Shown piece by piece: positions 1 through 8,142 of a DNA stretch of 64,000 bases (positions within the stretch are counted from its first letter, which is position 1; each line of letters opens with the position of its first letter). The position numbers and the translations under genes were made by a program. Source of the DNA: Paludibaculum sp. (GTDB taxonomy: Bacteria; Acidobacteriota; Terriglobia; Bryobacterales; Bryobacteraceae); contig JARKQJ010000218.1 in assembly GCA_029973955.1 (NCBI GenBank), forward strand, positions 62,001 to 126,000. Reading direction: 5' to 3'. A model generated the notes under the pieces. It saw nothing but the letters and a program-made list of their open reading frames with translations, was not told the origin of the DNA and made no database searches.

Positions 1-1
1 A

Positions 2-193
2 GCGGATATCGTGCGGATGCTGCTGGATGCGGGGACGCCGGTGGATGCGCGGCAGCATGGTGGATTCACAGCGGCGCACAGCGCGGCGCAGGGCAAGGAT
101 CGGGCGACGCTCGATCTCCTGCTGGCGCGCGGGGCGGACCTGCAGGCGCAAAGCGACGACGGCAAGACGCCGGCGGGGCTGCTCGGGGCCTGA
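2..193 (+). CDS. Ankyrin-repeat protein, C-terminal end (5' truncated by window)
   Basis: The reading frame is open from the window edge to a TGA at 191-193, so this is the last ~63 residues of a longer protein. Two ankyrin-like units are visible: one around ADIVRMLLDAGTPVDAR and a second around TLDLLLARGADLQAQ, with the usual G-T/A-L-L spacing of the helix-turn-helix repeat. Ankyrin repeats bind protein partners; the partner cannot be told from this tail. The gene ends about 30 bp before pheS, and nothing ties it functionally to pheS. An internal ATG at 11 is the ORF-track start, but it lies inside a repeat and is not a true start. Confidence 0.7.
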   Translation, partial: ADIVRMLLDAGTPVDARQHGGFTAAHSAAQGKDRATLDLLLARGADLQAQSDDGKTPAGLLGA

Positions 194-224
194 TTTTCTC
201 CGCTTTCGCGGCCATCGCGCTAAA

Positions 225-1265
225 ATGGATGTTTCACCGCACATGCTGGAAACAACGCTTTCCGAACTAGAATCACGCGCCGTGTCTCTGATCGACGGTG
301 CGGACAACGCTGAGGCGCTGGAGAACGCACGGGTCGAGTTTCTCGGCCGCAAGGGATCGCTGGCGAACATCGGCAAGGAGATGGGGAAGCTGGCGCCGGC
401 GGAGCGGGCTCAGATCGGCAAGCTGCTGAACGCGGTGAAGCAGAACCTGGAGTCGCGCTACGAGGTTCGGAAGTCAGGTTTTGAGCGCGCCGAGCTGGAT
501 GCGCGGCTGGCGGCGGAGTGGGTGGACCTGACGCTGCCGGCGCCGGGCACGCGCCCGGGTTCGCTGCATCCGCTGACGCAGATCCAGCGGGAATTGGAAG
601 AGCTGTTTACCAGCTTGGGCTTCGCGGTGGTGGACGGGCCGGAAGTCGAGACGGAGTGGCACAACTTCGATGCGTTGAATATCCCGCCGACGCATCCGGC
701 GCGCGATGCGCAGGATACGTTTTGGCTGACCGATGGTCATCTGCTGCGGACGCACACCTCGCCGGTGCAGGTGCGGGCGATGGAGAAATTTGGGGCGCCG
801 CTGCGGATCATCGCGCCGGGACGCGTGTTCCGCAACGAGGAAGTGGACGCCAGCCACGAGCACACGTTCTATCAGTTGGAAGGCATGATGATCGACCGCG
901 ACGTGAGCGTGGCGCACATGCTGTACTTCATGAAGTCGCTGTTGACGGCGATTTTCAAGAAGGATGTGACGGTGCGTCTGCGGCCGGGCTTTTTCCCGTT
1001 CGTGGAGCCGGGTTTTGAACTGGACATCCAATGCCTGATCTGCGGCGGCTCGGGCTGCCCGGTGTGCAAGCAGAGTGGCTGGGTGGAGCTGTTGCCGTGC
1101 GGGCTGGTTCATCCGAACGTACTACGCTCCGGAGGCATCGACCCGGAGGAGTGGAACGGTTTCGCCTTCGGGCTGGGCCTGACACGCCTGGTGATGATGC
1201 GCTACGCCATTGACGACATCCGGCACCTGGCGGCCGGCGACCTGCGGTTCCTCCAGCAGTTCTAA
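225..1265 (+). CDS. pheS: Phenylalanyl-tRNA synthetase alpha subunit
   Basis: This is the catalytic subunit of the alpha2-beta2 class II enzyme that charges tRNA-Phe in the cytoplasm. Seen: a coiled-coil-like N-terminus, motif-1-type RTHTSPVQVRAM, motif-2-type FYQLEGMMID, and motif 3 in GFAFGLGLTRLVMM near the C-terminus. A Cys-rich stretch (CLICGGSGCPVC) before motif 3 is common in bacterial PheS. The ORF track starts at 27, but those extra 66 residues have no PheS character and run through the ankyrin gene. ATG 225 gives 346 aa, the normal length; ATG 243 is an alternative. A TAAAAT hexamer at 221-226 could be a -10 element, which would favour the 243 start. pheT follows after 11 bp, so the two are co-transcribed. 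Confidence 0.97.
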   Translation: MDVSPHMLETTLSELESRAVSLIDGADNAEALENARVEFLGRKGSLANIGKEMGKLAPAERAQIGKLLNAVKQNLESRYEVRKSGFERAELDARLAAEWVDLTLPAPGTRPGSLHPLTQIQRELEELFTSLGFAVVDGPEVETEWHNFDALNIPPTHPARDAQDTFWLTDGHLLRTHTSPVQVRAMEKFGAPLRIIAPGRVFRNEEVDASHEHTFYQLEGMMIDRDVSVAHMLYFMKSLLTAIFKKDVTVRLRPGFFPFVEPGFELDIQCLICGGSGCPVCKQSGWVELLPCGLVHPNVLRSGGIDPEEWNGFAFGLGLTRLVMMRYAIDDIRHLAAGDLRFLQQF

Positions 1266-1276
1266 GGATTATTGCC

Positions 1277-3622
1277 GTGAAGTTCTCCTACAACTGGATT
1301 CGCGAACTCGTGCCGGGCCTCTCGGCGGACCCGAAGGAGCTGATGAAGCTCATCACGATGAAGACTGCCGAGTGTGAAGGCGTGGAAGAGTATGCGCCCT
1401 GGCTGAGCGCGGTGCGCGCGGCCGAAGTGCTGGAAGTGGAGCCGATCGAGGGCAGCCACAACGTGAAGGCGGTGGTGGACGCGGGAGCGGAGTACGGCAA
1501 GCGTACCGTAGTGTGCGGCGCGCCGAACTGCCGGGCGGGGTTGTTTACGGCCTATGTGCCGCCGGGGATCACGGTGGCCGGCGCGAAGCACGTGCGGGCG
1601 GCAACGATCGCCGGCGTGGAGAGCGAGGGCATGCTGGCCTCGGGCAGCGAGTTGGGACTCAACCGCGACCACGAAGGGATTCTGGAGCTGACCGGGGTGA
1701 AGGCGGGCGATGCCGTGCCGGGTTGTCCCCCGGATTTCGTAATTGAAGTAGACAACAAGAGCCTGACGCACCGGCCGGACCTGTGGGGCCATCACGGGAT
1801 GGCGAGGGAAGTGGCTGCGATCACGACGGGCAGGCTGGCCGAGCCGGCGGATCTTTCCCTGATTCCGCAGGGCGAGCCGGCATGGCAGGTGGAGATCCGC
1901 GATTTCGAGCTTTGCCCGCGCTATTCGGCGCTGGTGTTCGAAAACGTGCAGGTGGGGCCTTCGCCGCTGTGGCTGCAGATGCGGCTGGAGGCGGTGGGGC
2001 TGAATCCGATCTCCAACGTCGTCGACGTAACGAACTACATCATGGCGGAACTGGCCGAGCCGATGCACGCCTTTGATGCGGACTGGCTGCAGGGCAACAA
2101 GATCATCGTGCGGCGCGCCGAGGAAGGCGAGAAGTTCGATGCGCTGAACGGCGAGAGCTACCGGTTGACGGCTGCGAATCTGGTGATTGCGGACGCGCGC
2201 GGCGCTGTGGCGCTGGCCGGCGTAATCGGCGGCGCGGGCTCGGCGATCAACGATTCGACCACGCGCATCGTGCTGGAGAGCGCGAATTTCCAGGCGGCGA
2301 ATATCCGCAAGACCTCATCGGGATTGAAGATCCGCACGGATGCCTCGATGCGGTTTGAGAAGGCGCAGGATCCGGTGAACACGGAGCGGGCGCTGGCGCG
2401 GGCCGTGCAACTGCTGAAAGAAGTATGCCCGGGCATCCGGCTGGTGGGCGGTCTGGTGGATAGCTGGAAGAAAGCTCCAGCGCCGGCGCCGATCGAGCTG
2501 CCGATGGCATGGCTGGTGAAGAAGTTGGGGCGGCCGATTGAGGCGGCCGAGGTGCGGCAGATCCTGGAGTCGCTCGAGTTTCAGGTAGCGGAGCCGAAGC
2601 CCGGAGTGTTCAGCGTGACAGTGCCTTCGTGGCGGGCGACGAAGGACGTGACCATCAAGGACGACCTGCTGGAAGAGGTGGGCCGCATGGTGGGCTATGC
2701 CACCGTGCCGCCGCAGGCGCCGATGCAGCCGGTGAAGCAGCCGTGGATCAACCAGGAGCGGCTGTTCCATCACACGGTGCGAGAGCTGACCGCGGCGCAG
2801 GGCTTCACGGAGAGCTACAACTATTCCTTCATCAGCGAGGAGATGGCGCATCGCTTCGGGCTGGACCCGGAGACGCACATTCGCGTGGCGAACCCGATTT
2901 CGAGCGAGCAGGGGCTGATGCGGAAGAGCCTGCTGCCGGGGATCCACAAGAACATTCTGGACAACGCGCGTTTTTCGCCGGCGTTCCGGCTGTTTGAAAT
3001 CGGCAACGAGATCCACCCGCGCGCGGGTGGCGAGTTGCCGGACGAAGTCCCGCATCTGATGGCGGCGGTGTACGCGAAGGACGACGGCAAGGCCGGGCTG
3101 TTCGAAGTGAAGCGGCTGGCCGAGTGCCTGATGCCGGGCTGCACCGTGACTCCGTGCGAGGCGCGGCCGTATGAGCATCCGGCGAGATCGGTGGAAGTGG
3201 CGTGGCGCGGGGAGACGCTGGGGCGACTCTTCGAACTGCATCCGGCGCTGGTGGAGATGGGCAGGGCGGCGGTGCTCGATGTGAACCTGGGCGTACTTTT
3301 CCGCCTGGGTGCCCGGCCCAAGAAATACACGCCGCTGAAGCGGTACCCGTCGAGCGAGTTCGACCTGTCGGTAGTGACCGGGCTGAAGGAGCTTTGCGCA
3401 ACGGTGGAGAGCCGAATCCGCAAGGCCGCCGGCGCGGGCTGCGACCGGGTGGCGTTCCTCTACTCGTATCAGGGAAAGCCGCTGCCGGAAGACCGGCAGA
3501 GCATGAGTTTCCGAGTGACGGTTTCGGCTGCGGACCACACTCTGTCGAACGACGAAGTGACGGCGGTGCGGAATGCCATCATCACGGAGTTGAAGGCAGC
3601 GGGCTACGAACTGAGAGGCTGA
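1277..3622 (+). CDS. pheT: Phenylalanyl-tRNA synthetase beta subunit
   Basis: This is the beta subunit of phenylalanyl-tRNA synthetase, which handles tRNA binding and editing and scaffolds PheS. At 781 aa it is the full bacterial length. In order: an N-terminal tRNA-binding (EMAP-II/OB-like) domain at about 40-150 with the typical VVCGAPNC and GVESEGMLAS signatures, a B3/B4 editing region at about 200-390, a B5 domain at about 400-480, the catalytic-like core, and a C-terminal ferredoxin-fold anticodon-binding (FDX-ACB) domain from about 684 (KRYPSSEFDLSVV). The start is GTG 1277, the first start after the pheS stop. It begins MKFSYNWIRELVPG, which matches the usual PheT N-terminus. Confidence 0.97.
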   Translation: MKFSYNWIRELVPGLSADPKELMKLITMKTAECEGVEEYAPWLSAVRAAEVLEVEPIEGSHNVKAVVDAGAEYGKRTVVCGAPNCRAGLFTAYVPPGITVAGAKHVRAATIAGVESEGMLASGSELGLNRDHEGILELTGVKAGDAVPGCPPDFVIEVDNKSLTHRPDLWGHHGMAREVAAITTGRLAEPADLSLIPQGEPAWQVEIRDFELCPRYSALVFENVQVGPSPLWLQMRLEAVGLNPISNVVDVTNYIMAELAEPMHAFDADWLQGNKIIVRRAEEGEKFDALNGESYRLTAANLVIADARGAVALAGVIGGAGSAINDSTTRIVLESANFQAANIRKTSSGLKIRTDASMRFEKAQDPVNTERALARAVQLLKEVCPGIRLVGGLVDSWKKAPAPAPIELPMAWLVKKLGRPIEAAEVRQILESLEFQVAEPKPGVFSVTVPSWRATKDVTIKDDLLEEVGRMVGYATVPPQAPMQPVKQPWINQERLFHHTVRELTAAQGFTESYNYSFISEEMAHRFGLDPETHIRVANPISSEQGLMRKSLLPGIHKNILDNARFSPAFRLFEIGNEIHPRAGGELPDEVPHLMAAVYAKDDGKAGLFEVKRLAECLMPGCTVTPCEARPYEHPARSVEVAWRGETLGRLFELHPALVEMGRAAVLDVNLGVLFRLGARPKKYTPLKRYPSSEFDLSVVTGLKELCATVESRIRKAAGAGCDRVAFLYSYQGKPLPEDRQSMSFRVTVSAADHTLSNDEVTAVRNAIITELKAAGYELRG

Positions 3623-3655
3623 TTTCTGATAGCGTGGGGCTGATAAGGCAGTCCC

Positions 3656-4627
3656 ATGTTCAAGCCCCTACTCCTGACAACTCTTGCCGCGCTGAGCGCG
3701 GTGGCCGCGGAATGGCCGAGCGCGACGATTTCGAATGGCGCGGTTACGGCCAAGCTCTATTTGCCGGATGCGCGGACTGGCTACTACCAGGGCACACGTT
3801 TTGACTGGTCCGGGCAGATCGCGAGCCTGAAGACGAAGAACCACGAGTACTTCGGGCAGTGGTTTGAGCGGTATGATCCCAAGCTGCACGACGCGATTCT
3901 CGGGCCGGTGGAGGAGTTCCGCACGGCGAACGCGGCTTTGGGCTACGACCAGGCACAGGTGGGCGGCGGTTTTGTGCGGATCGGCATCGGCGTATTGAAG
4001 AAGCCGGAGGAGAAGGGCTTCGTCTGGTCGAAGACCTATGAATTCATCGATCACGGCAAGTGGGAGACGAAGCAGGGCAAGGACTGGATTGAATTCCGGC
4101 ACACGCTGAACGGGCCGGCGGGCTATGCATATGTGTATACGAAGAAGATCCGGCTGGTGAAGGGCACGGCGCGGATGGTCATCGAGCACACGCTGAAGAA
4201 CACGGGCACGTCCAAGATCGAGTCGTTCCAGTACAACCACAACTTTTTCGTGATGGACGCGCAGCCGACGGGGCCGGAGGCAAGCGTCAAGTTCCCGTTT
4301 ACGTTGAGCCCGGTACGGAAGTTCCAGGGCGGGTTCGCGCAGGAGAAGGGCAACGAGATCGTGTTCCTGAAAGAGCTGCAGATGGGCGAGAGCACGATTG
4401 CCGAGTTCAAGCCGGAGGGACCGCAGGCCGGCGTTTACGACGTGCGGATGGAGCATCGCAAGGCCGGGGCCGGCGTGCGGATCCAGGGCAACATCCCGAT
4501 CGACCACGTCGTGTTCTGGGCGATCCGGAAGACGTTCTGTCCCGAGCCATATGTGAAGATCGACGTGGAGCCGGGCAAGCAGTTGAAGTGGAACTACGAC
4601 TACGAGTTCTACGATTTGGCGAAGTAG
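3656..4627 (+). CDS. Secreted protein, possibly galactose-mutarotase-like fold
   Basis: The 323-aa product begins with a clear Sec signal peptide (MFKPLLLTTLAALSAVAAEW, cleavage after AVAA). The rest is soluble and rich in beta-strand patterns. Stretches such as YNHNFFVMD, VEHTLKNTGT-like segments and a closing KWNYDYEFYDL resemble proteins of the aldose-epimerase/mutarotase superfold. That is an impression from sequence and no catalytic residues can be assigned, so the substrate is unknown and enzyme activity is not claimed. There is no Shine-Dalgarno before ATG 3656; a GATAAG hexamer lies 8 nt upstream of the start (3642-3647), fitting the leaderless pattern seen in this window. It ends 4 bp from the convergent beta-barrel gene. 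Confidence 0.6.
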   Translation: MFKPLLLTTLAALSAVAAEWPSATISNGAVTAKLYLPDARTGYYQGTRFDWSGQIASLKTKNHEYFGQWFERYDPKLHDAILGPVEEFRTANAALGYDQAQVGGGFVRIGIGVLKKPEEKGFVWSKTYEFIDHGKWETKQGKDWIEFRHTLNGPAGYAYVYTKKIRLVKGTARMVIEHTLKNTGTSKIESFQYNHNFFVMDAQPTGPEASVKFPFTLSPVRKFQGGFAQEKGNEIVFLKELQMGESTIAEFKPEGPQAGVYDVRMEHRKAGAGVRIQGNIPIDHVVFWAIRKTFCPEPYVKIDVEPGKQLKWNYDYEFYDLAK

Positions 4628-4631
4628 CTGA

Positions 4632-5252
4632 CTAGAAGCGGAAGCCGACGAAGATGTCGTGGGAGTCCAGGGAGCCGTACGATCGCTTATAGATGTGCGT
4701 GTAGCGGTAGCCGGGCTCCAGGGTGAAGCGCCCGGTGAGCTTGATGCTCAGGCCGCCGCCCGCCGCGATGCCGTTGCGGGTGTAGTTGGAGTGGAGAGTG
4801 TAGGTGGTCGGGTTGGTCGCGTATTGGTTGGTGACTTCCGCGTGCTCATTTGCTATGCGGAGTACGTAGCCGCCTTCCAGGAAGGGGGTGAGACGGGGCT
4901 GCCCGGGGAGTATGTATCCCTTGAGAAGGAAGGGGAAGTCCCAATTGTTCACCGTTGCGCGGCTGAGCCAAAACTGGTCCAGATTGACTGTGGGGGGTGC
5001 GGGCATTGGCAGGTACGCCTTCGAGGTGTCGTAGCCTTTGCGGCGGTAGAGCCCTTCCGCGTCGAAGTACAACATGGACCAAAGGTGCATCTGGGCAAAG
5101 CCGCCGAAAACGTAAGGCTTGGATTCGTCCATGGTGCTGTAGTAGGTGTCGTTCGCGGTGAAGCCGATTTTAGGTCCGTAGTGGAAGCGCTGTGCGAAGG
5201 CGAGGGGGCAGAAGAGCAGGATCGCGAGGAGAGCGGGTGGACACCGGCGCAT
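4632..5252 (-). CDS. Outer-membrane beta-barrel protein
   Basis: The 206-aa product has an N-terminal signal peptide (ALLAILLFCPLAFAQ) and alternating hydrophobic/polar strands. It ends in the aromatic C-terminus DIFVGFRF expected of an outer-membrane barrel inserted by the BAM machinery. The pattern YGPKIGFTANDTYY near the N-terminus resembles the small OmpA/PorT-like barrels (PF13568-type). The likely role is a small outer-membrane porin or adhesin; no ligand can be named. It is transcribed divergently from the ECF sigma gene, with 83 bp between the two starts. That makes shared regulation possible but unproven. Confidence 0.72.
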   Translation of the reverse strand: MRRCPPALLAILLFCPLAFAQRFHYGPKIGFTANDTYYSTMDESKPYVFGGFAQMHLWSMLYFDAEGLYRRKGYDTSKAYLPMPAPPTVNLDQFWLSRATVNNWDFPFLLKGYILPGQPRLTPFLEGGYVLRIANEHAEVTNQYATNPTTYTLHSNYTRNGIAAGGGLSIKLTGRFTLEPGYRYTHIYKRSYGSLDSHDIFVGFRF

Positions 5253-5300
5253 GGACTTGAAGACGCGCGTGTCTGAAAAAGTGTTTCGGATTTTTCCCTC

Positions 5301-5326
5301 AACGGTTTGGCGAGCGGTAACGTATG
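5301..5326 (+). promoter_or_regulatory. Candidate ECF-type promoter (AAC-N17-CGTATG)
   Basis: AAC at 5301-5303 is followed after 17 bp by CGTATG at 5321-5326, only 9 bp before the GTG start of the sigma gene. AAC in the -35 region and CGT in the -10 region at this spacing are the hallmark of many ECF-sigma-dependent promoters, which are often autoregulatory. The inference is that the sigma factor at 5336 drives its own operon. Confidence 0.45.
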
Positions 5327-5335
5327 TAGATCAGA

Positions 5336-5878
5336 GTGGCCGTGGCAGAGATCCAATTCGCAACAACGGCGTTGAGGGCAGACCGGTTGGAAGAGTTCCA
5401 CCGGCTGATGCAGGCTCACGAGAAGCTGGTTCTCCGCACGGCATTGAGGATCGCTGGGAACCTGGAGGATGCACAGGATGTGTCGCAGGAGGTGTTTCTG
5501 CGGCTGTACCGGCATCTGGACCGGATTGAGGCGGAGTTGGGTGTGCCGTCATGGCTGTACCGCACGACGGTGAATGCGTGTTTTGACCTGTTGCGGCGGC
5601 GGAAACCGGTGGAGCCGATTGTATGGGAGCCGCCGGTGGCGGCATCCCAGTATGCCGAGCAGGAAAAGGAACAGCGGCGGCGGATCATCGCCGAGGGACT
5701 GAAGACGCTTTCCGAGCGTGAGCGCGCGGCGGTGGTGCTGCGGGAGATTGAGGGTCTGGCCACGTCGGAGGTGGCGCGGATTCTGGGCGTGGCGGAGGAG
5801 ACGGTGCGAAGCCAGATTTCGACGGGCAGGGCGAAGCTGCGCGCGTTTGCGGAGCGTTATGAAAGGAGGCGGCCATGA
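5336..5878 (+). CDS. RNA polymerase sigma factor, ECF family
   Basis: The 180-aa protein has only sigma-2 and sigma-4 regions, as in ECF sigma factors. Sigma-2 lies at about 17-85 (HEKLVLRTALRIAGNLEDA, then DVSQEVFLRLYRHL). Sigma-4 lies at about 118-172 (LSERERAAVVLREIEGL, then the helix-turn-helix SEVARILGVAEETVRSQI). It would redirect RNA polymerase to a small regulon, usually in response to envelope stress. GTG 5336 is the longest start; GTG 5342 is also possible. The stop overlaps the next gene's start (ATGA at 5875-5878), so sigma and partner are translationally coupled. An ECF-type promoter sits immediately upstream. Confidence 0.92.
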   Translation: MAVAEIQFATTALRADRLEEFHRLMQAHEKLVLRTALRIAGNLEDAQDVSQEVFLRLYRHLDRIEAELGVPSWLYRTTVNACFDLLRRRKPVEPIVWEPPVAASQYAEQEKEQRRRIIAEGLKTLSERERAAVVLREIEGLATSEVARILGVAEETVRSQISTGRAKLRAFAERYERRRP

Positions 5879-6276
5879 GTTGGACAGACGACGATCTGGA
5901 CCTGGCATTGAGTGAGTTGAAGGACGAGCCGCTGCCTTTGGGGGCGACGGAGGCGGTGCGGGCGCGTGTGCTTGCAGAGATGGAGAGGCCGCGGCGGCGG
6001 TGGTGGATGTGGGCTTGGGCGCCGGCTTTGGCGGCAGGCTTGATGGTGTGGGCGGCGATTCCGCAGGAGCCGAAGCTGGCGCCGCCGCCGGTGCTGGCGC
6101 GGGCGCCGGAGGCACCTTCGTTGGAGCGGCCGGTGGCGGTCGTGAAGAAGCCGGCGGCGCGGCGCGTTGCGCCTGTTGAGACGAAGGAACAGCAGACGCA
6201 GTTTGTGAAGCTCGTTACCGATGACCCGGATGTGGTCATCCTGTGGGCCATGAATTCGGAAGGAGAGGACCGATGA
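5875..6276 (+). CDS. One-pass membrane protein, probable anti-sigma partner
   Basis: The 133-aa protein has a ~40-residue acidic N-terminal cytoplasmic part (DDDLDLALSELKDEPLP), one membrane helix at about 43-61 (WAWAPALAAGLMVWAAIP), and a Pro/Ala/Lys-rich periplasmic part. It closes with QFVKLVTDDPDVVILWAMN. Its position directly behind an ECF sigma gene, with ATGA overlap, suggests a membrane-bound anti-sigma factor. It lacks the His-Cys-Cys zinc motif of ZAS-type anti-sigmas, so this is inference from context and topology only. The hydrophobic C-terminal segment could be a sensing or docking tail. Its stop overlaps the next gene's ATG (6273-6276). Confidence 0.65.
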   Translation: MSWTDDDLDLALSELKDEPLPLGATEAVRARVLAEMERPRRRWWMWAWAPALAAGLMVWAAIPQEPKLAPPPVLARAPEAPSLERPVAVVKKPAARRVAPVETKEQQTQFVKLVTDDPDVVILWAMNSEGEDR

Positions 6277-7076
6277 GGAAATTGATCGTTTTGACTTTGG
6301 CAATGGCGATGGCCTGTTTCGGGCAGGAGCCGCCCAAGTGGCAGCAGAAGGTGTTTGATGTGAAGTATGTCGACGTGCAGGCACTGGCGAACTTGATCCG
6401 CGGTGTATGCCAAAGCCGGGAGACGCGCGTGCAGGAGAACCCGTCTCTGCGAGCGATCAGCGTGGGTACGCCGGACTCACGGGATTTGACGGCGGCGGAG
6501 GAGTTGATCAAGCGGTACGACGTGTCGGCCGGGGCGGTGCCGTCGGGGCGGCGCAACATCGAACTGGTTGCCTACATGCTGATGGCGGCGCCCAAAGGCA
6601 CGGCCGGAGACGCATTGCCGGCCGATCTGGACGCTGTGGCCAAGCAGCTCAAGGCGGTATTTGGCTACGGCGATCTGCGGCTGTTGGACAGTGCGATGGT
6701 GCGGATCCGCGAAGGTGTGCCCATGGAAAGCAGCGGCAATGCGGGCATTGCCGACCCGGGGACCGGAAACACTCCCGCCATGTATCAAATGAGAATCGCC
6801 AAGAGCTTCGTGATGCCGTCGGAACGAGGCAATGTCATCAAACTCGATGGGTTTCGATTCGGCGTGCGGGTGCCGTACTCGACCGCGAACTTCAAGAGCG
6901 CCCCAGATGGCCAGGGGGGTCGCGCAGTGCAGTCGACACAAGTTCACTATTCCGACGTCGGGTTCAACACCGAACTCGACATTCGAGAGGGGCAGAAAGT
7001 GGTGGTGGGCAAGGCAAAAGTGGACAGCTCCGGCAGCGCGTTCATCCTGGTGCTGACCGCTAAGGCCGTGGATTGA
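6273..7076 (+). CDS. Secreted protein with secretin N-domain and partial secretin-like C-terminus
   Basis: The 267-aa product starts at ATG 6273, inside the ATGA overlap and preceded by GGAAGGAGAGG at 6258-6268. The ORF-track start at 6243 lies upstream of that SD and is rejected. After a signal peptide (LIVLTLAMAMACFGQ), residues about 20-85 look like a secretin ring-building (N1/KH-like) domain: VFDVKYVDVQALANLI, then LRAISVGTPDSRDL and AAEELIKRYD. The C-terminus (ELDIREGQKVVVGKAKV) recalls the REGQ region at the start of secretin beta domains, but the protein stops before any full secretin barrel. It may form or cap a periplasmic ring, or sense secretin assembly. Third gene of the ECF operon. 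Confidence 0.68.
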   Translation: MRKLIVLTLAMAMACFGQEPPKWQQKVFDVKYVDVQALANLIRGVCQSRETRVQENPSLRAISVGTPDSRDLTAAEELIKRYDVSAGAVPSGRRNIELVAYMLMAAPKGTAGDALPADLDAVAKQLKAVFGYGDLRLLDSAMVRIREGVPMESSGNAGIADPGTGNTPAMYQMRIAKSFVMPSERGNVIKLDGFRFGVRVPYSTANFKSAPDGQGGRAVQSTQVHYSDVGFNTELDIREGQKVVVGKAKVDSSGSAFILVLTAKAVD

Positions 7077-7093
7077 GATATTCTGGTCGCTTC

Positions 7094-8137
7094 ATGAGAA
7101 GCGTGCCATTGGTCGCCCCGAGGCGGCTCGAACTGATCGAAGAAAAGATGCCTGACGGCCCGCGCGCCGGCGAATTGCTGGTGAAGATGCGGGCCGTCGG
7201 CGTTTGCGGCTCCGACCTGCACTGGTGGGCCGAGGGAAGGATCCACACGGGCCAGGCGAAGTATCCGCAGGTGCTGTGCCACGAGCCGGTGGGGGAAGTG
7301 GTGGAAGTGGGCGCCGGCGTCACGCACTACAAAGTGGGCGACATCATCGGCATGGAGCCCTCGCTGACGTGTGGCCACTGTGAGTATTGCCTGGCGGGGC
7401 GGCACAACCTGTGCGAGGTGTCGCGTTTCATGGGCGGGCCGGACGCACAGGGGTTCCTGCGGGATTACGTGGTGATTCCGGAGCATAACGCCGATCCGGT
7501 GCCGGCGGGGCTGACCATCCATCAAGCGACGCTGATGGAGCCGGTGGCGGTGTGGGTGCACGTATTTGAGCTGGCGCCGGTGCGCGTGGGGGATACCGTG
7601 GCGGTGCTGGGGAGCGGGTCCATCGGAGGGCTCGGCATCGCGATGGCGAAGCAGGCGGGGGCGGAGACCGTATTTGCCTGCGACCGGGTTCCGCATCGCG
7701 TGAAACTGGCTCGGGCGATGGGCGCGGATGTGGCGCTGGACCTGACCGAAGGCGATTTTCTCGATGCGGTGATGCAGAAGACGAAGGGCCGCGGCGTGGA
7801 CGTGGTCTTTGATGCGGCTGGTTCTCCGGACACGATCAACCTGGGGATCAAGTGCGCGCGCAGCGGCGGGCGCTTTGTGCTGATCGGCATTCCGGAGGTG
7901 ATGAACTTCGAAGTGGATCTGCACACGGCCATGGCGAAAGAGCTGAACCTGCAGATGATGAGGCGATCGAACCACAAGGGCCGCGCGGCCGGGGCGCTGC
8001 TGGCGGCGGGGCGGATTCCGATGTCGATCATTACGCACGCGCTGCCAATGGAGCAGGCACAACGCGGCTTTGAGATTGTTCGCAACTACGAAGACGGCGT
8101 GGGTAAGCTGATTTTCGATTTTGATGTGAAGGCGTAA
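7094..8137 (+). CDS. Zinc-dependent medium-chain dehydrogenase (sorbitol/xylitol dehydrogenase-like)
   Basis: The 347-aa protein is an NAD(P)-dependent polyol/sugar dehydrogenase of the MDR superfamily. Seen: the catalytic zinc region VCGSDLHWWAEGRI with CHEP, the four-Cys structural zinc loop CGHCEYCLAGRHNLC, and the Rossmann motif VLGSGSIGGLG at about residue 172. The WAEGRI-type loop resembles sorbitol/xylitol dehydrogenases rather than ethanol dehydrogenases. ATG 7094 is chosen over TTG 7073, which overlaps the previous stop. No clear SD is seen; TATTCT lies 9 nt upstream. The rhamnulokinase gene follows after 5 bp, so the pair probably acts in one sugar or polyol pathway. The substrate is not determined. 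Confidence 0.88.
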   Translation: MRSVPLVAPRRLELIEEKMPDGPRAGELLVKMRAVGVCGSDLHWWAEGRIHTGQAKYPQVLCHEPVGEVVEVGAGVTHYKVGDIIGMEPSLTCGHCEYCLAGRHNLCEVSRFMGGPDAQGFLRDYVVIPEHNADPVPAGLTIHQATLMEPVAVWVHVFELAPVRVGDTVAVLGSGSIGGLGIAMAKQAGAETVFACDRVPHRVKLARAMGADVALDLTEGDFLDAVMQKTKGRGVDVVFDAAGSPDTINLGIKCARSGGRFVLIGIPEVMNFEVDLHTAMAKELNLQMMRRSNHKGRAAGALLAAGRIPMSIITHALPMEQAQRGFEIVRNYEDGVGKLIFDFDVKA

Positions 8138-8142
8138 ACACC

